Assembly (NCBI GenBank): GCA_003990955.1 | Contig: BIFV01000002.1 | Span: forward strand, 124,001 to 188,000 | Length of the DNA: 64,000 nt | Direction of reading: 5' to 3' | Source: Sporomusaceae bacterium FL31 | Lineage (GTDB): Bacteria; Bacillota; Negativicutes; DSM-1736; Dendrosporobacteraceae | Shown: positions 9,979 through 19,507 of the stretch, piece by piece | How positions within the stretch are numbered: the stretch's first letter is position 1 | Layout: each line of letters starts with the position of its first letter | Translations under genes and position numbers: made by a program | Notes under the pieces: generated by a model | Databases searched by the model: none | The model's input: the letters and a program-made list of their open reading frames with translations, nothing else | What the model was told of the DNA's origin: nothing

Positions 9979-10572
9979 TTAACTCCTGGGCAATTGCTTA
10001 TATGATCGTTTACCCTGCAGAAAATTTTGCAGCATGGCATGGCCTGATTCGGTAAGGATGGACTCAGGATGAAATTGTACTCCCTCAATAGAATATTCAC
10101 GATGCCGCAGCCCCATGATCTCTCCCTGATTAGTTTCTGCAGTAATCTCTAGACATTCTGGCAATGTAGCACGCTCAACAAGCAATGAATGATAGCGAGT
10201 CGCCGTAAACGGATTAGGCAAACCGCAAAATATTCCCTGCTCATTGTGATGAATTAATGAAGTCTTCCCATGCATCAAGCGTGAAGCACGCACCACATTT
10301 CCACCAAAGGCTTGACCAATGGCCTGGTGTCCTAAACAAACGCCCAGGATTGGAATAACTCCTTGGAATTGTTCAATCAGAGCTAAACTAATTCCAGCTT
10401 CATTCGGAGTACAAGGACCAGGTGAGAGGATGATGTGATCTGGTGTCAGTTTCTCAATTTGCGCCAACGTAATTTGATCATTGCGAAAGACTCTGATGTC
10501 TTCCCCGAGCTCGCCTAAATATTGCACTAGGTTATACACAAATGAGTCATAATTATCAATCATTACGATCAT
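9979..10572 (-). CDS. pabA: Aminodeoxychorismate synthase component II (glutamine amidotransferase)
   Basis: A class I glutamine amidotransferase that hydrolyses glutamine and passes ammonia to PabB. The nucleophilic cysteine lies in [15 protein letters not shown] and the His-Glu pair in [14 protein letters not shown]. With the ATG at 10572 the protein begins [21 protein letters not shown] and is 197 residues, the normal size; longer in-frame starts lack a good ribosome-binding site. In many bacteria this subunit serves both PabB and TrpE. No trp genes are near, so a dual role cannot be judged here. Confidence 0.93.
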   Translation of the reverse strand: MIVMIDNYDSFVYNLVQYLGELGEDIRVFRNDQITLAQIEKLTPDHIILSPGPCTPNEAGISLALIEQFQGVIPILGVCLGHQAIGQAFGGNVVRASRLMHGKTSLIHHNEQGIFCGLPNPFTATRYHSLLVERATLPECLEITAETNQGEIMGLRHREYSIEGVQFHPESILTESGHAMLQNFLQGKRSYKQLPRS

Positions 10573-10615
10573 GTTCAGTTCTCCATTGTGATCATTCAAT
10601 TGCTTTGATACCTGA

Positions 10616-10648
10616 ATGGCTACATACAGCAAAACTATATGTAGCCAT
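10616..10648 (-). terminator. Inverted repeat between nfnB and pabA, possible weak terminator
   Basis: Eleven-base arms (ATGGCTACATA and its complement) are separated by an 11-base loop. The T-run on the minus strand is poor, so termination is uncertain. The position, just after nfnB and before pabA, fits an operon boundary. Confidence 0.4.
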
Positions 10649-10662
10649 CCACTTGTTAAGAA

Positions 10663-12078
10663 TTATTTAGTTTGAGCAGAGCGTTTCGCAGCCAGGTATT
10701 GATCGATCGCTACCGCTGCCTTTTTACCTGCTCCCATTGCCAAAATAACAGTAGCAGCTCCGGTCACAATATCACCGCCGGCAAATACTCCTGGTTTACT
10801 AGTTGCACCAGTTTCAGGATCAGCGACAATATTTCCTCGTTTGTTAGTCTCAAGCCCTTTAGTAGTCGACTGAACTAAGGGGTTTGGCCCTTGTCCAATT
10901 GCAATAACTACAGAATCAACTTCCAACTCAAATTCTGAACCAGCCATCTCGACAGGTCTTCTCCGTCCTGATGCATCTGGCTCGCCAAGTTCCATACGGA
11001 TACATTGAAGTGCACGCGCCCACCCTTGGTCATCACCAAGAATGGCTATTGGATTGGTAAGCAATTGAAATTCAATGCCTTCTTCTTTTGCATGGTGAAC
11101 TTCTTCAAGACGGGCTGGCAACTCAGCCTCTGAACGCCGATAGACAATATAGGCATGCTCTGCCCCCAGCCTCAGAGCTGTTCTGGCAGCATCCATTGCC
11201 ACATTACCCCCACCGACTACCGCTACTTTTTTGCCTACATGAATAGGCGTTCCAGAATGCGGGAATTTATAAGCCTTCATTAAATTACAGCGAGTTAAAA
11301 ACTCATTGGCAGCATACACACCATTTAGGTTTTCGCCAGGTATTCCCATAAAATATGGTAAACCTGCGCCAGTTGCAATGAATACGGCCTCATAGCCTTC
11401 TTCTTCCATAAGTTCATCAATAGTAAAAGTTTTTCCGACAACAGCATTCACAACAATATCGACACCCATTTTGCGCAAGTTGTCAATTTCAGCCTTTACA
11501 ACGGCTTCTTTCGGCAGTCGAAACTCAGGAATGCCATAAACCAGTACGCCGCCCGGCGCATGCAATGCTTCGAATACTGTCACCTTATAGCCCAGCTTAG
11601 CTAGATCTCCAGCAGCAGTCAGCCCCGCAGGTCCCGAGCCAATGACAGCGACTCTTTGTGCATCAGCAGCATATTCGACTGGCTGAATATCTTCACCTTT
11701 ATTCCTGGCATAGTCAGCAACATAACGTTCCAAACGCCCAATACCAACCGACTCGCCCTTTTTGGCTAAGACACAATGCTTCTCACATTGTTCTTCCTGC
11801 GGACAAACTCTGCCGCAGACTGCCGGAAGACTATTTACGTTCTTGATGGTTGCGATAGCCGAATCAGCATCGCCTTCTTTCAGATGCTTGATAAAGCCGG
11901 GAATGTCGACCTGTACTGGACAGCCCTGGCGGCAGGGTGCATGTTTACAGTTTAAGCAGCGTTTGGCCTCATTCACAGCATCTTCATGGGAATAGCCTAA
12001 AGTAACTTCATCAAAGTTTTTCGCTCGAACCTTTGGATCCTGCTCCGGCATTTTATGTTTATTTAGTGAGAGTGACAT
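10663..12078 (-). CDS. nfnB: NADPH-binding subunit of NADH-dependent reduced ferredoxin:NADP+ oxidoreductase (NfnB; GltD/GltA-like)
   Basis: A flavoprotein of the glutamate-synthase small-subunit family. It has an N-terminal [4Fe-4S] cysteine set (CLNCKHAPCRQGCPVQ, then CGRVCPQEEQCEKHC), an FAD-binding GxGxxG (VIGSGPAGLTAAGDLA) and an NADPH-binding site (VVGGGNVAMDAART). Alone it could be called GltD. The NfnA gene directly upstream, overlapping by 16 bases, and the absence of a glutamate synthase large subunit favour the electron-bifurcating Nfn complex, which couples NADH and reduced ferredoxin to NADP+ reduction. The ATG at 12078 has a GGAGG box ahead; a longer frame lies inside nfnA. Confidence 0.9.
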   Translation of the reverse strand: MSLSLNKHKMPEQDPKVRAKNFDEVTLGYSHEDAVNEAKRCLNCKHAPCRQGCPVQVDIPGFIKHLKEGDADSAIATIKNVNSLPAVCGRVCPQEEQCEKHCVLAKKGESVGIGRLERYVADYARNKGEDIQPVEYAADAQRVAVIGSGPAGLTAAGDLAKLGYKVTVFEALHAPGGVLVYGIPEFRLPKEAVVKAEIDNLRKMGVDIVVNAVVGKTFTIDELMEEEGYEAVFIATGAGLPYFMGIPGENLNGVYAANEFLTRCNLMKAYKFPHSGTPIHVGKKVAVVGGGNVAMDAARTALRLGAEHAYIVYRRSEAELPARLEEVHHAKEEGIEFQLLTNPIAILGDDQGWARALQCIRMELGEPDASGRRRPVEMAGSEFELEVDSVVIAIGQGPNPLVQSTTKGLETNKRGNIVADPETGATSKPGVFAGGDIVTGAATVILAMGAGKKAAVAIDQYLAAKRSAQTK

Positions 12079-12917
12079 TTGCAGCCACCTCCCTGTTTGT
12101 TGGCACAATGATGTTCGTGATTTTTCTCATGCGGAATATACATGCGTTGACGTGCCATTAGACCGGCAAAATCAACCTTATGAGCATCAAATTCCGGGCC
12201 GTCAACACAAGCAAATTTACTTTCATCGCCAACCTGAACCCTACAGCCGCCACACATGCCAGTCCCATCAACCATAATAGGATTTAAGCTTACAACAGTT
12301 GGAATGCCATAAGGACGAGTCACTTCAGCAACGCTCCGCATCATAATAACCGGACCAATTGCGACAACTAACGCAATGTTCATTCCAGAATCAATCAATT
12401 GCTTTAGTTGATCAGTAACAAAGCCTTTATGGCCTTTTGAACCATCATCGGTGGTTACATAGAGTTTATCGCTAACCGCAGTCATCTCATCTTCTAAAAT
12501 TAGAATATCTTTATTGCGAGCTCCCACAATAGAGATTACTTGATTGCCAGCCTGCTTCATGCCGCGCGCAATAGGATAAACAGGTGCTATCCCAATACCG
12601 CCGCCGATACAAACAACAGTACCGAAGTTTTCAATATGAGTTTCTTTGCCTAGCGGACCGACTAAATCCAGTAAAGAATCCCCTTCATTGAGACGACCCA
12701 TTTCCTTCGTTGATGCGCCTACTTCCTGAAATATGATGGTGACAGTTCCCTTTTCACGATCAAAATCAGCAATCGTGAGTGGTATCCGCTCACCCTCTTC
12801 ATCTAACCGCACAATCACAAATTGGCCTGGTTGAGCCTTTTTGGCAATACGCGGCGCTTCCATTTCAAACAACTTGACGCTTGGCGCCAATTCCTTTTTG
12901 ACCAGAATTTTATACAC
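12063..12917 (-). CDS. nfnA: FAD/[2Fe-2S] subunit of NADH-dependent reduced ferredoxin:NADP+ oxidoreductase (NfnA)
   Basis: A 284-residue ferredoxin-NADP reductase/dihydroorotate dehydrogenase electron-transfer-subunit type protein. The N-terminal FAD barrel (GQFVIVRLDEEGERIPLTIADFD) is followed by an NAD-binding region (VVCIGGGIGIAPVYPIARGM) and a C-terminal cysteine cluster (GMCGGCRVQ plus a later FAC) that binds [2Fe-2S]. The tail is rich in His and Cys. PyrK is the main alternative, but no pyr genes are present and the pairing with NfnB is characteristic. The start is a GTG with AGGAG nine bases upstream. Confidence 0.9.
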   Translation of the reverse strand: MYKILVKKELAPSVKLFEMEAPRIAKKAQPGQFVIVRLDEEGERIPLTIADFDREKGTVTIIFQEVGASTKEMGRLNEGDSLLDLVGPLGKETHIENFGTVVCIGGGIGIAPVYPIARGMKQAGNQVISIVGARNKDILILEDEMTAVSDKLYVTTDDGSKGHKGFVTDQLKQLIDSGMNIALVVAIGPVIMMRSVAEVTRPYGIPTVVSLNPIMVDGTGMCGGCRVQVGDESKFACVDGPEFDAHKVDFAGLMARQRMYIPHEKNHEHHCANKQGGGCKCHSH

Positions 12918-12964
12918 GTAATCACGCTCCTTAATGACTGCCCTATCCCGCTAAATGATCTTGA

Positions 12965-13714
12965 CTATACAGGATTAGAAAAGATTCCCTGAAGATATTT
13001 ATTAATATCTGTCCGGATGGGCATGAAGTAAATGTTGGTTTGAGTCTGCTTCGTAAAGGCTAATGCTTGTTGAGCAAATGCAAGATTCCAAGCCAAGTTA
13101 GGCTGAAAATCAGCAGGAAAAACAACGTTATTTTTGGTTTCCCAGTAATTCAGCGATTTTTCTGAAGTAACAGGTGAGACACCCCAATATACTTCTTGTC
13201 CAGCCAATATTTCTGAATAGATTTCCATCAGTCTCAAGTCGAAAAAAGGCTGAGTAAAAAAGCCATCAGCACCAGCTTGAATTTTGCGTTTGATATAATC
13301 GGCTTCTTTTCGCATACTATCGCGGTATTGATCAATGCCCGCATACACTTTAATTCCAGGCAGTTCTTCCTTAAATTTTCGAATTACATCAATGCTGGTC
13401 GTAGGATAGATTTTCCACCTCATATCTTGAGGAGGATCACCGGTTATGACCAAGACTTCATTAATATGATGCTCCCGCAAGAAATCAGCCATCGGTAATG
13501 GCTTATCTAAGTTAATGTCAATTGCACGAATATGAGGGATGACAAATTCATAGTTAGACTGGGCATGAATACACCCTTCCCAGCTTCGCATGTCATATCG
13601 CAAAAGGTCTGGTATATTGATTGTATCCACAGCCTGGTAGTGTTCTTTTATTACGTCTAGTTCTGCCAGTAGTGATGCCTCATCTCTGGGAACCAGTTCA
13701 ATGGCAATCCTCAA
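12965..13714 (-). CDS. Methylenetetrahydrofolate reductase family protein
   Basis: A TIM-barrel protein of 249 residues with MetF-type motifs: NEVLVITGDPPQ near the middle, IKVYAGIDQYRDSM, and a C-terminal AGADGFFTQPFFDLRLMEIYSEI that matches the substrate-binding region. It should reduce 5,10-methylene-THF to 5-methyl-THF with FADH2. It is shorter than E. coli MetF (about 296 residues). No metV zinc-protein gene is beside it, although NfnAB is next door and fhs and folD follow on the same strand. The start is TTG with AGGAG. The family call is firm; whether it is an acetogenic or a methionine-biosynthetic enzyme is open. Confidence 0.82.
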   Translation of the reverse strand: MRIAIELVPRDEASLLAELDVIKEHYQAVDTINIPDLLRYDMRSWEGCIHAQSNYEFVIPHIRAIDINLDKPLPMADFLREHHINEVLVITGDPPQDMRWKIYPTTSIDVIRKFKEELPGIKVYAGIDQYRDSMRKEADYIKRKIQAGADGFFTQPFFDLRLMEIYSEILAGQEVYWGVSPVTSEKSLNYWETKNNVVFPADFQPNLAWNLAFAQQALAFTKQTQTNIYFMPIRTDINKYLQGIFSNPV

Positions 13715-13745
13715 TCGCTCCTACCCCCATAAATCAAATAACATT

Positions 13746-15413
13746 TTAAAACAACCCAACAATCTTTCCGCTGTTGTCGATATCCATCTTCTCAGCAGCT
13801 GGCCGCTTAGGCAATCCTGGCATGGTCATAATGTCACCAGTAATCGCAACAAGAAAACCAGCACCGGCAGCGACGCGAATTTCCCGGACTGTTATAGTAA
13901 ACTCTGTTGGTCTCCCCAGTTTATTGGCGTCATCACTCAAAGAATATTGGGTTTTCGCCATACAAATTGGTGTTTTATCAAAACCCATGTTAGTCAGTTC
14001 CTGAATGGTTTTCTCAGCTGCAGCCGTATAGTTTACGCCATTTGCACCATATATTTCGCGGGCAATGGTTTCAATTTTTGTCTTAATTGGAGCAGTTTCA
14101 TCATAGAGAAATTTAAACGAGCTGGTTTTTTCAGTTGCCTGCAGAACTTTTTCAGCTAAAGCGATTCCACCTTCTCCGCCTTTTGCCCAGACTTCTGATA
14201 AGGCGACTTCTGCCCCCATAGCCTGGCAGCGCTCTTCCACAAAATCCAGCTCTTGCTTGGTATCTGTTGGAAATGCATTAATCGCAACAACAGCAGGTAA
14301 GCCGAATTTATGCATATTCTCAATATGCTTGGTCAGGTTAGCCAAGCCCGCTTCAAGGGCTGACATGTTCTCGTTGGTTAATTCGGCTTTTGGCACACCG
14401 CCATGCATTTTAAGAGCTCTTACTGTCGCCACGATGACAACAGCATCAGGCTTAAAGCCAGCAAAACGGCATTTGATATCAATAAATTTCTCCGCACCCA
14501 AGTCGGCACCAAAGCCAGCTTCTGTAACCACAACATCAGCCAGTTTTAGCGCAAATTTAGTTGCCATGACACTGTTACAGCCATGCGCAATATTGGCAAA
14601 TGGACCACCATGAACAAACGCTGGCGTATTTTCTAAGGTTTGTACCAAATTGGGTTTAATAGCATCTTTAAATAATAACGTTAATGCCCCGGTTACATTG
14701 AGTTCTTTCACTGTAACCGGCTTATTATCGTAGGTATAAGCTACAATAATACGGCTAATCCGAGCTTTCATATCCGCTAAGTCATTCGCTAAACAAAGAA
14801 TAGCCATCATTTCGGATGCTACAGTAATATCAAAGCCTGTTTCCCGTGGCGTACCGTTAATCTTACCACCAAGTCCACAGATGATAGACCGTAAGGCTCG
14901 ATCATTTAAATCAACAACCCGCCGCCAAGTAATTCTCCGGGGATCAAGCCCAAGTTCATTGCCATGCTGAATATGATTGTCAATGACTGCCGCCAGCAGA
15001 TTATGAGCCGAAGTAATTGCGTGGAAATCACCAGTAAAATGCAAATTGATATCTTCCATAGGTACTACTTGCGCATAGCCGCCGCCAGCTGCACCACCTT
15101 TAATGCCAAAACAAGGTCCTAACGACGGTTCTCTAAGGGCAATCACCACTCTCTTATTTAGACGCCGTAATGCGTCGCCTAATCCGACAGTAGTTGTAGT
15201 CTTTCCTTCACCTGCTGGTGTTGGGTTAATAGCACTCACCAAAATAAGTTTTCCATTTGGTTTATCTTTCACTCTTTCCCAGGTATCGAGTGAAACTTTT
15301 GCTTTGTATTTCCCGTAAAGTTCAAGTTCATCATCAGTAATCTGCAATTCTTTCGCTACTTGTACGATCGGGTTCATGATCGCAGATTGAGCAATTTCAA
15401 CATCAGTCTTCAT
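13746..15413 (-). CDS. fhs: Formate--tetrahydrofolate ligase
   Basis: ATP-dependent formation of 10-formyl-THF from formate, the entry step of the methyl branch of the Wood-Ljungdahl pathway and a purine/serine C1 source. The protein is 555 residues, normal for the family. It has the phosphate-binding loop [18 protein letters not shown] and the conserved [22 protein letters not shown]. An AGGAGG box precedes the ATG. It is followed by the MetF-like gene 31 bases later and preceded by folD, so three consecutive THF enzymes are on one strand. Confidence 0.98.
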   Translation of the reverse strand: MKTDVEIAQSAIMNPIVQVAKELQITDDELELYGKYKAKVSLDTWERVKDKPNGKLILVSAINPTPAGEGKTTTTVGLGDALRRLNKRVVIALREPSLGPCFGIKGGAAGGGYAQVVPMEDINLHFTGDFHAITSAHNLLAAVIDNHIQHGNELGLDPRRITWRRVVDLNDRALRSIICGLGGKINGTPRETGFDITVASEMMAILCLANDLADMKARISRIIVAYTYDNKPVTVKELNVTGALTLLFKDAIKPNLVQTLENTPAFVHGGPFANIAHGCNSVMATKFALKLADVVVTEAGFGADLGAEKFIDIKCRFAGFKPDAVVIVATVRALKMHGGVPKAELTNENMSALEAGLANLTKHIENMHKFGLPAVVAINAFPTDTKQELDFVEERCQAMGAEVALSEVWAKGGEGGIALAEKVLQATEKTSSFKFLYDETAPIKTKIETIAREIYGANGVNYTAAAEKTIQELTNMGFDKTPICMAKTQYSLSDDANKLGRPTEFTITVREIRVAAGAGFLVAITGDIMTMPGLPKRPAAEKMDIDNSGKIVGLF

Positions 15414-15454
15414 AGGTTCCTCCTAACAGTATCGTGCTTCGTTACAAGCATGAA

Positions 15455-16327
15455 CTACAACTTAATATTATGGATTAAGCAAGCTGCTTTTACCGTATTA
15501 TTTAACAGCATCGCTATTGTTAACAAACCTACACCACCAGGGACAGGCGTAATTGCACCAGCAATTTCTTTGACTTGTTCAAAGTCAACATCACCCACCA
15601 GCTTTTTCTCAGCAATACGGTTAATCCCCACATCAATCACCACAGCTCCTGGCTTAACCATATCGCGGGTAACAAAATTAGGTTTCCCCACAGCTGCGAC
15701 CAATATATCAGCTTGTTTAGTAATACTTGCGATGTCTTTGGAACGGGAATGACACACAGTAACCGTAGCATTACGTGACAAGAGTAAATTAAACATCGGT
15801 TTGCCGACAATATTGCTGCGGCCAATCACGACCGCATGCTTACCTTCAATTGGAATATTCGCCAATTCCAGCATTCTAATACAGCCATAGGGTGTGCAAG
15901 GTACTAAATGTTCTTCACCAATTGCAAGTTTACCAACATTAACAGGATGAAATCCATCCACATCTTTTGCTGGATTAATGGAATTAAGAATTTCAGCTTC
16001 ATGGGCTTTGATATGATCAGGAAGTGGCAGTTGTACCAATATCCCATGAATCTTTGCATCGTTATTTAATTCAGCGATCTTAGCAAGTAATTCTTCTTTG
16101 CTGACCGCTGCAGATAATTCGATAACTTCTGAATAAATGCCAATTTCTGCACAAGAACGGTGCTTATTGGCGACATATACTTTCGAAGCCGGATTCTCCC
16201 CGACAATAATAACAGCCAATCCAGGCGTAATCCCATACTCACTCTTGAGTACATCAATATCTTTCTTACTGCTTTCCTTTATTTGAGCTGCAAAGTATTT
16301 TCCCTCTAGTATTTTTGCTGACATCAT
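15455..16327 (-). CDS. folD: Methylenetetrahydrofolate dehydrogenase / methenyltetrahydrofolate cyclohydrolase
   Basis: A bifunctional NAD(P)-dependent enzyme interconverting methylene-, methenyl- and formyl-THF. At 290 residues it is full length. The catalytic YVANKHRSC region carries the key lysine. KDVDGFHPVNVGKL and VIGRSNIVGKPM (dinucleotide binding) and PVPGGVGLLTIAMLL (C-terminal signature) are all present. Two tandem ATG codons lie at the start with GAGGT just upstream. It leads the folD-fhs-metF run. Confidence 0.98.
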   Translation of the reverse strand: MMSAKILEGKYFAAQIKESSKKDIDVLKSEYGITPGLAVIIVGENPASKVYVANKHRSCAEIGIYSEVIELSAAVSKEELLAKIAELNNDAKIHGILVQLPLPDHIKAHEAEILNSINPAKDVDGFHPVNVGKLAIGEEHLVPCTPYGCIRMLELANIPIEGKHAVVIGRSNIVGKPMFNLLLSRNATVTVCHSRSKDIASITKQADILVAAVGKPNFVTRDMVKPGAVVIDVGINRIAEKKLVGDVDFEQVKEIAGAITPVPGGVGLLTIAMLLNNTVKAACLIHNIKL

Positions 16328-16378
16328 TCTACCTCAATTGTATCAAATTTATATTCCAGAGCGTTTTAGAGTGCGATT

Positions 16379-16414
16379 TAAAAAAGTGTCATTGCGAACT
16401 GCTTCGCAATGACA
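16379..16414 (-). terminator. Terminator after ubiA (REP-like perfect hairpin)
   Basis: Perfect 12-base arms TGTCATTGCGAA/TTCGCAATGACA with a 4-base loop lie at 16387-16414, followed on the minus strand by a T-run (16385-16380). The sequence also resembles dispersed GTCATTGCGA-type repeats of other bacteria, so it may be a mobile palindrome serving as terminator. Confidence 0.75.
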
Positions 16415-16437
16415 ATACGCACAAAAACTAACAATAA

Positions 16438-17286
16438 CTAAAATACTAAACTTGCAAAAGTAAACAAACAAACTAATATACCAACAAGTCCGTTACGCAT
16501 AAAATAAACTTGCGTTACCTTTGAAAAATCAAGCGGATTAACAATTGAATGCTGATAAGCCAGGACAATGGCGGCTAGCAAGACACCAGCATAATAGATA
16601 AAACTTAGCTGCAATAAAAAGCCTACCGCCGCAAAAGCCAATATACTGATTACATGCATAACTTTTGACAAGGTTAAGGCACCCGCTATCCCGAAGCGCA
16701 CCGGCATGGAATTCAAGCCATGGGCTTTGTCAAACTCCACATCCTGACATCCATAAATCACATCAAAACCCGCAATCCAGATGCCCACCGCTAACCCTAA
16801 TAAGCCTATAGGCAGTGAAAATTCACCACGAATGGCCATCCAGGCGCCAATCGGAGCAACCGATAGCGCCAAACCTAACACTAAGTGACAAGTCCAGGAA
16901 AAGCGTTTCATATAAGGATATGCAGCAAGCGGGATGACCGCTAATGGTGTTAATTTTAAACAAACAGGATGTAAATTTGCAGCAGCAACGATAAACACTG
17001 CTAAGCTGACGATGATAAGCACAATGGCTTCCCATACTTTTACCGCACCGGTAACCATAGGTCTCTTCTTAAAGCGAGGATGAATTCGATCATATTTTAA
17101 ATCAATGAAATTATTCAGGGCTAAAGCTGCACTGCGCGCTCCCACCATAGCTAAAGTGATCCAGAAAAAGTCATGAAGACTTGGAACACCACCTGCCGCT
17201 AGAAAAGCCCCCATATAAGCAAATGGCAATGCAAATACAGAGTGGGATAGTGCTATATTTTCTAGATGTGCTTTTAACTTATTCAA
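16438..17286 (-). CDS. UbiA family prenyltransferase, 4-hydroxybenzoate polyprenyltransferase-like (menaquinone pathway)
   Basis: An integral-membrane prenyltransferase with about eight hydrophobic helices. The first aspartate-rich motif is seen as NNFIDLKYDRIHPRFKKRP and the second as YGCQDVEFDKAHGLNSMP. It attaches a polyprenyl tail to an aromatic acid. With the UbiD-type decarboxylase next to it, a role in menaquinone synthesis, possibly the MqnP step of the futalosine route, is likely; none of mqnA-D is in the window to confirm this. The start is probably the TTG at 17286, which overlaps the ubiD stop by eight bases and gives the typical beginning NKLKAHLENIALSHSVFALPFAY. Confidence 0.88.
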   Translation of the reverse strand: MNKLKAHLENIALSHSVFALPFAYMGAFLAAGGVPSLHDFFWITLAMVGARSAALALNNFIDLKYDRIHPRFKKRPMVTGAVKVWEAIVLIIVSLAVFIVAAANLHPVCLKLTPLAVIPLAAYPYMKRFSWTCHLVLGLALSVAPIGAWMAIRGEFSLPIGLLGLAVGIWIAGFDVIYGCQDVEFDKAHGLNSMPVRFGIAGALTLSKVMHVISILAFAAVGFLLQLSFIYYAGVLLAAIVLAYQHSIVNPLDFSKVTQVYFMRNGLVGILVCLFTFASLVF

Positions 17287-18739
17287 GACCCAAGCCCTTC
17301 CACTTCTCGTCAACTATTCGCTTAATATCTTCAGACATAACAATTTCATCAGGCCATTCCCGCAGATTACCCTCTTCTGGCCAAGTTTTTGTAGCATCAA
17401 TCCCAACCTTAGTTCCCCAATTTGGCATCGGTGAAGAATGATCCAGTACATCAAGCGGACCATCTACCAATACAATATCGCGTCTGGCATCAATGTTGTT
17501 AAAAACGCGCCACCAAACTTCATTAGTGTCTTGAACATTGACATGTTCATCAACAATAATCACCATTTTTGTAAACATCATCTGTCCCATGCCCCAAATT
17601 GCATGCATGACTTTTTTTGCGTGCTGTGGATAGCTTTTTTTAATCGAAATCATTGCGCAGTTATGGAAAACACCCTCAAGCGGCAAATTAATATCCAGGA
17701 TTTCTGGCATTTGCTGTTGTAAGAATGGCAAGAAAATTCGCTCTGTCGCTTTTGCTAAGAAACAATCTTCCATCGGCGGTTTACCAACAATGGTTGATGG
17801 GTAGATTGGATTTTTACGATGAGTAATACAAGTAATATGAAACACTGGATACTGATCCGCTAATGAATAATAGCCGGTATGATCACCAAACGGCCCTTCA
17901 GTTCTAAGCTCATCCAGCATTACATAGCCTTCTAAAACAATCTCGGAATGTGCCGGCACCTCGACATCAACAGTCTCGCATTTTACTAGCTCAACTGCTT
18001 TTTTACGAAGAAAACCAGCAAAAACCATTTCATCAATATCGCGTGGCAATGGTGCCGTTGCCGCATAAGTCAGCGATGGGTCGCCACCAATTGCAACTGC
18101 AACTTCAATTCTATCTTTCCCCAACTCACGATGAGCCCGGAAGTTCTCAGCACCATTCTTATGGATATGCCAATGCATACCCGTTGTTTGTCCATCAAAA
18201 ATCTGCATCCGGTACATCCCAACATTGCGCTTGCCTGTTATCGGATTTTTCGTAAATACAAGCGGTAAGGTGATAAACTTCCCAGCATCACCTGGCCAGC
18301 ATTTCAACACAGGAAATTTTTCAATCGAAGGCTTGTCTTTTATAATAACTTCTTTGCATGGACCTGTTTTTACGTATTTCGGAAAGTTAATAGCACGTTT
18401 AGCTTGTGGTACTATTTTAATTAAATCAAATTTGTTCTGCAGGGAAATATAAGGTAATTTAAGTATTTCCCGTATTTCCTGGGCAATATCGTCAATCTTT
18501 TCTACCCCTAACGCTAAGGCCATCCGCTCCATGCTGCCAAAAGCATTCATTAAAACAGGAACATCATACCCCTTAACATTTTCAAATAACAGGGCCACAT
18601 TTTTTTCACCTTGCATTTTTGAAACTCTATCGGTGATTTCAGTAATTTCCAAATCACAGTCTACGCTCTCACGTATCCGTTTTAGCCAGCCTCTCGATTC
18701 CAGGGCGTCTATAAATTCTCTTAAATCAGTAAAAGCCAA
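17279..18739 (-). CDS. UbiD family decarboxylase (menaquinone biosynthesis decarboxylase)
   Basis: A 486-residue UbiD-type non-oxidative decarboxylase, a family that uses prenylated FMN. It starts MAFTDLREFIDALESRGWLKRI, as UbiD proteins do. The active-site region is visible as EIVLEGYVMLDELRTEGPFGDHTGYY, which contains the conserved Glu/Arg residues. The gene is translationally coupled to the UbiA-type prenyltransferase, and together they should prenylate and decarboxylate an aromatic ring precursor of menaquinone. The quinone would serve the succinate dehydrogenase/fumarate reductase at the right end. No ubiX homologue is seen in the window. Confidence 0.93.
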   Translation of the reverse strand: MAFTDLREFIDALESRGWLKRIRESVDCDLEITEITDRVSKMQGEKNVALLFENVKGYDVPVLMNAFGSMERMALALGVEKIDDIAQEIREILKLPYISLQNKFDLIKIVPQAKRAINFPKYVKTGPCKEVIIKDKPSIEKFPVLKCWPGDAGKFITLPLVFTKNPITGKRNVGMYRMQIFDGQTTGMHWHIHKNGAENFRAHRELGKDRIEVAVAIGGDPSLTYAATAPLPRDIDEMVFAGFLRKKAVELVKCETVDVEVPAHSEIVLEGYVMLDELRTEGPFGDHTGYYSLADQYPVFHITCITHRKNPIYPSTIVGKPPMEDCFLAKATERIFLPFLQQQMPEILDINLPLEGVFHNCAMISIKKSYPQHAKKVMHAIWGMGQMMFTKMVIIVDEHVNVQDTNEVWWRVFNNIDARRDIVLVDGPLDVLDHSSPMPNWGTKVGIDATKTWPEEGNLREWPDEIVMSEDIKRIVDEKWKGLGLE

Positions 18740-18756
18740 AATAATACTCCTTTCAA

Positions 18757-19497
18757 CTACTTGCGCAAAATATATTTAACGATGAGAATACTTGCTTCAT
18801 ATAAGACAACAATTGGAATAGCTACCATAGTTTGTGAAAATACATCGGGAGTCGGTGAAATAACAGCCCCAATAATAAAAGACAAAACTAACACAATTTT
18901 TCTCTTGGCAACTAAAAAACCTGAACTGATAAAGCCCAGTTTAGCCAGCACCAAGATAAAAAGAGGCAATTCAAAAATAAAACCAAACGGAAGTAAAAAT
19001 GAAATAACAAAAGATAAATACTGCCCCAAAGAAAATAGTGGCTGCAAATCTTCAGTTGCAAATCCCATAAAAAACTTTATTCCAGCTGGTAATACTAAAT
19101 AATACGAAAACATTAGTCCGCCAAAAAACAGTACTACCGATGCCGGTACTAGTAATCCTACTGCCGTACGCTCATTATTTGTTAATGCGGGAACGACAAA
19201 CGACCATAACTGATGCAATAGGATCGGCAAGCTTATTAAGAATCCAGCAAAAAACGACACCTTCAAGTATGTAAAAAAAGCTTCTGCAGGATTCATATAA
19301 TACAACTTCCCCGCAGGAGCAGTGATAAAATGCACAAGTTCTTGAGCATAAAAATAGCTAATGACACTGCTTATGCCTACTGCGATAAGACAAATAATAA
19401 TCCGTCGCCGCAGCTCCTCTAAATGATTAACCAGCGACATTTCACCATGATCAATCGGCTCTTCTTGTTCGCTATCATAATCTGGTCTGTCAGACAT
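18757..19497 (-). CDS. tatC: Sec-independent protein translocase TatC
   Basis: The polytopic receptor of the twin-arginine translocase. It has six predicted transmembrane helices in 246 residues, with the conserved N-terminal MSLVNHLEELRRRIII (the cytoplasmic region that recognises the RR signal) and the periplasmic loop FLISLPILLHQLWSFVVPALTNNER. The codons at the start are TTG-ATG; I use the ATG. It lies eight bases after tatA and 17 bases before ubiD, so all four genes are probably one transcript. Confidence 0.96.
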   Translation of the reverse strand: MSDRPDYDSEQEEPIDHGEMSLVNHLEELRRRIIICLIAVGISSVISYFYAQELVHFITAPAGKLYYMNPAEAFFTYLKVSFFAGFLISLPILLHQLWSFVVPALTNNERTAVGLLVPASVVLFFGGLMFSYYLVLPAGIKFFMGFATEDLQPLFSLGQYLSFVISFLLPFGFIFELPLFILVLAKLGFISSGFLVAKRKIVLVLSFIIGAVISPTPDVFSQTMVAIPIVVLYEASILIVKYILRK

Positions 19498-19507
19498 CAA
19501 AGGATCC

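Noticed and set aside
10663..12078. Glutamate synthase small subunit (GltD) identity
   Set aside because: No large subunit is present, and the overlapping NfnA-type gene makes the Nfn complex the better reading.
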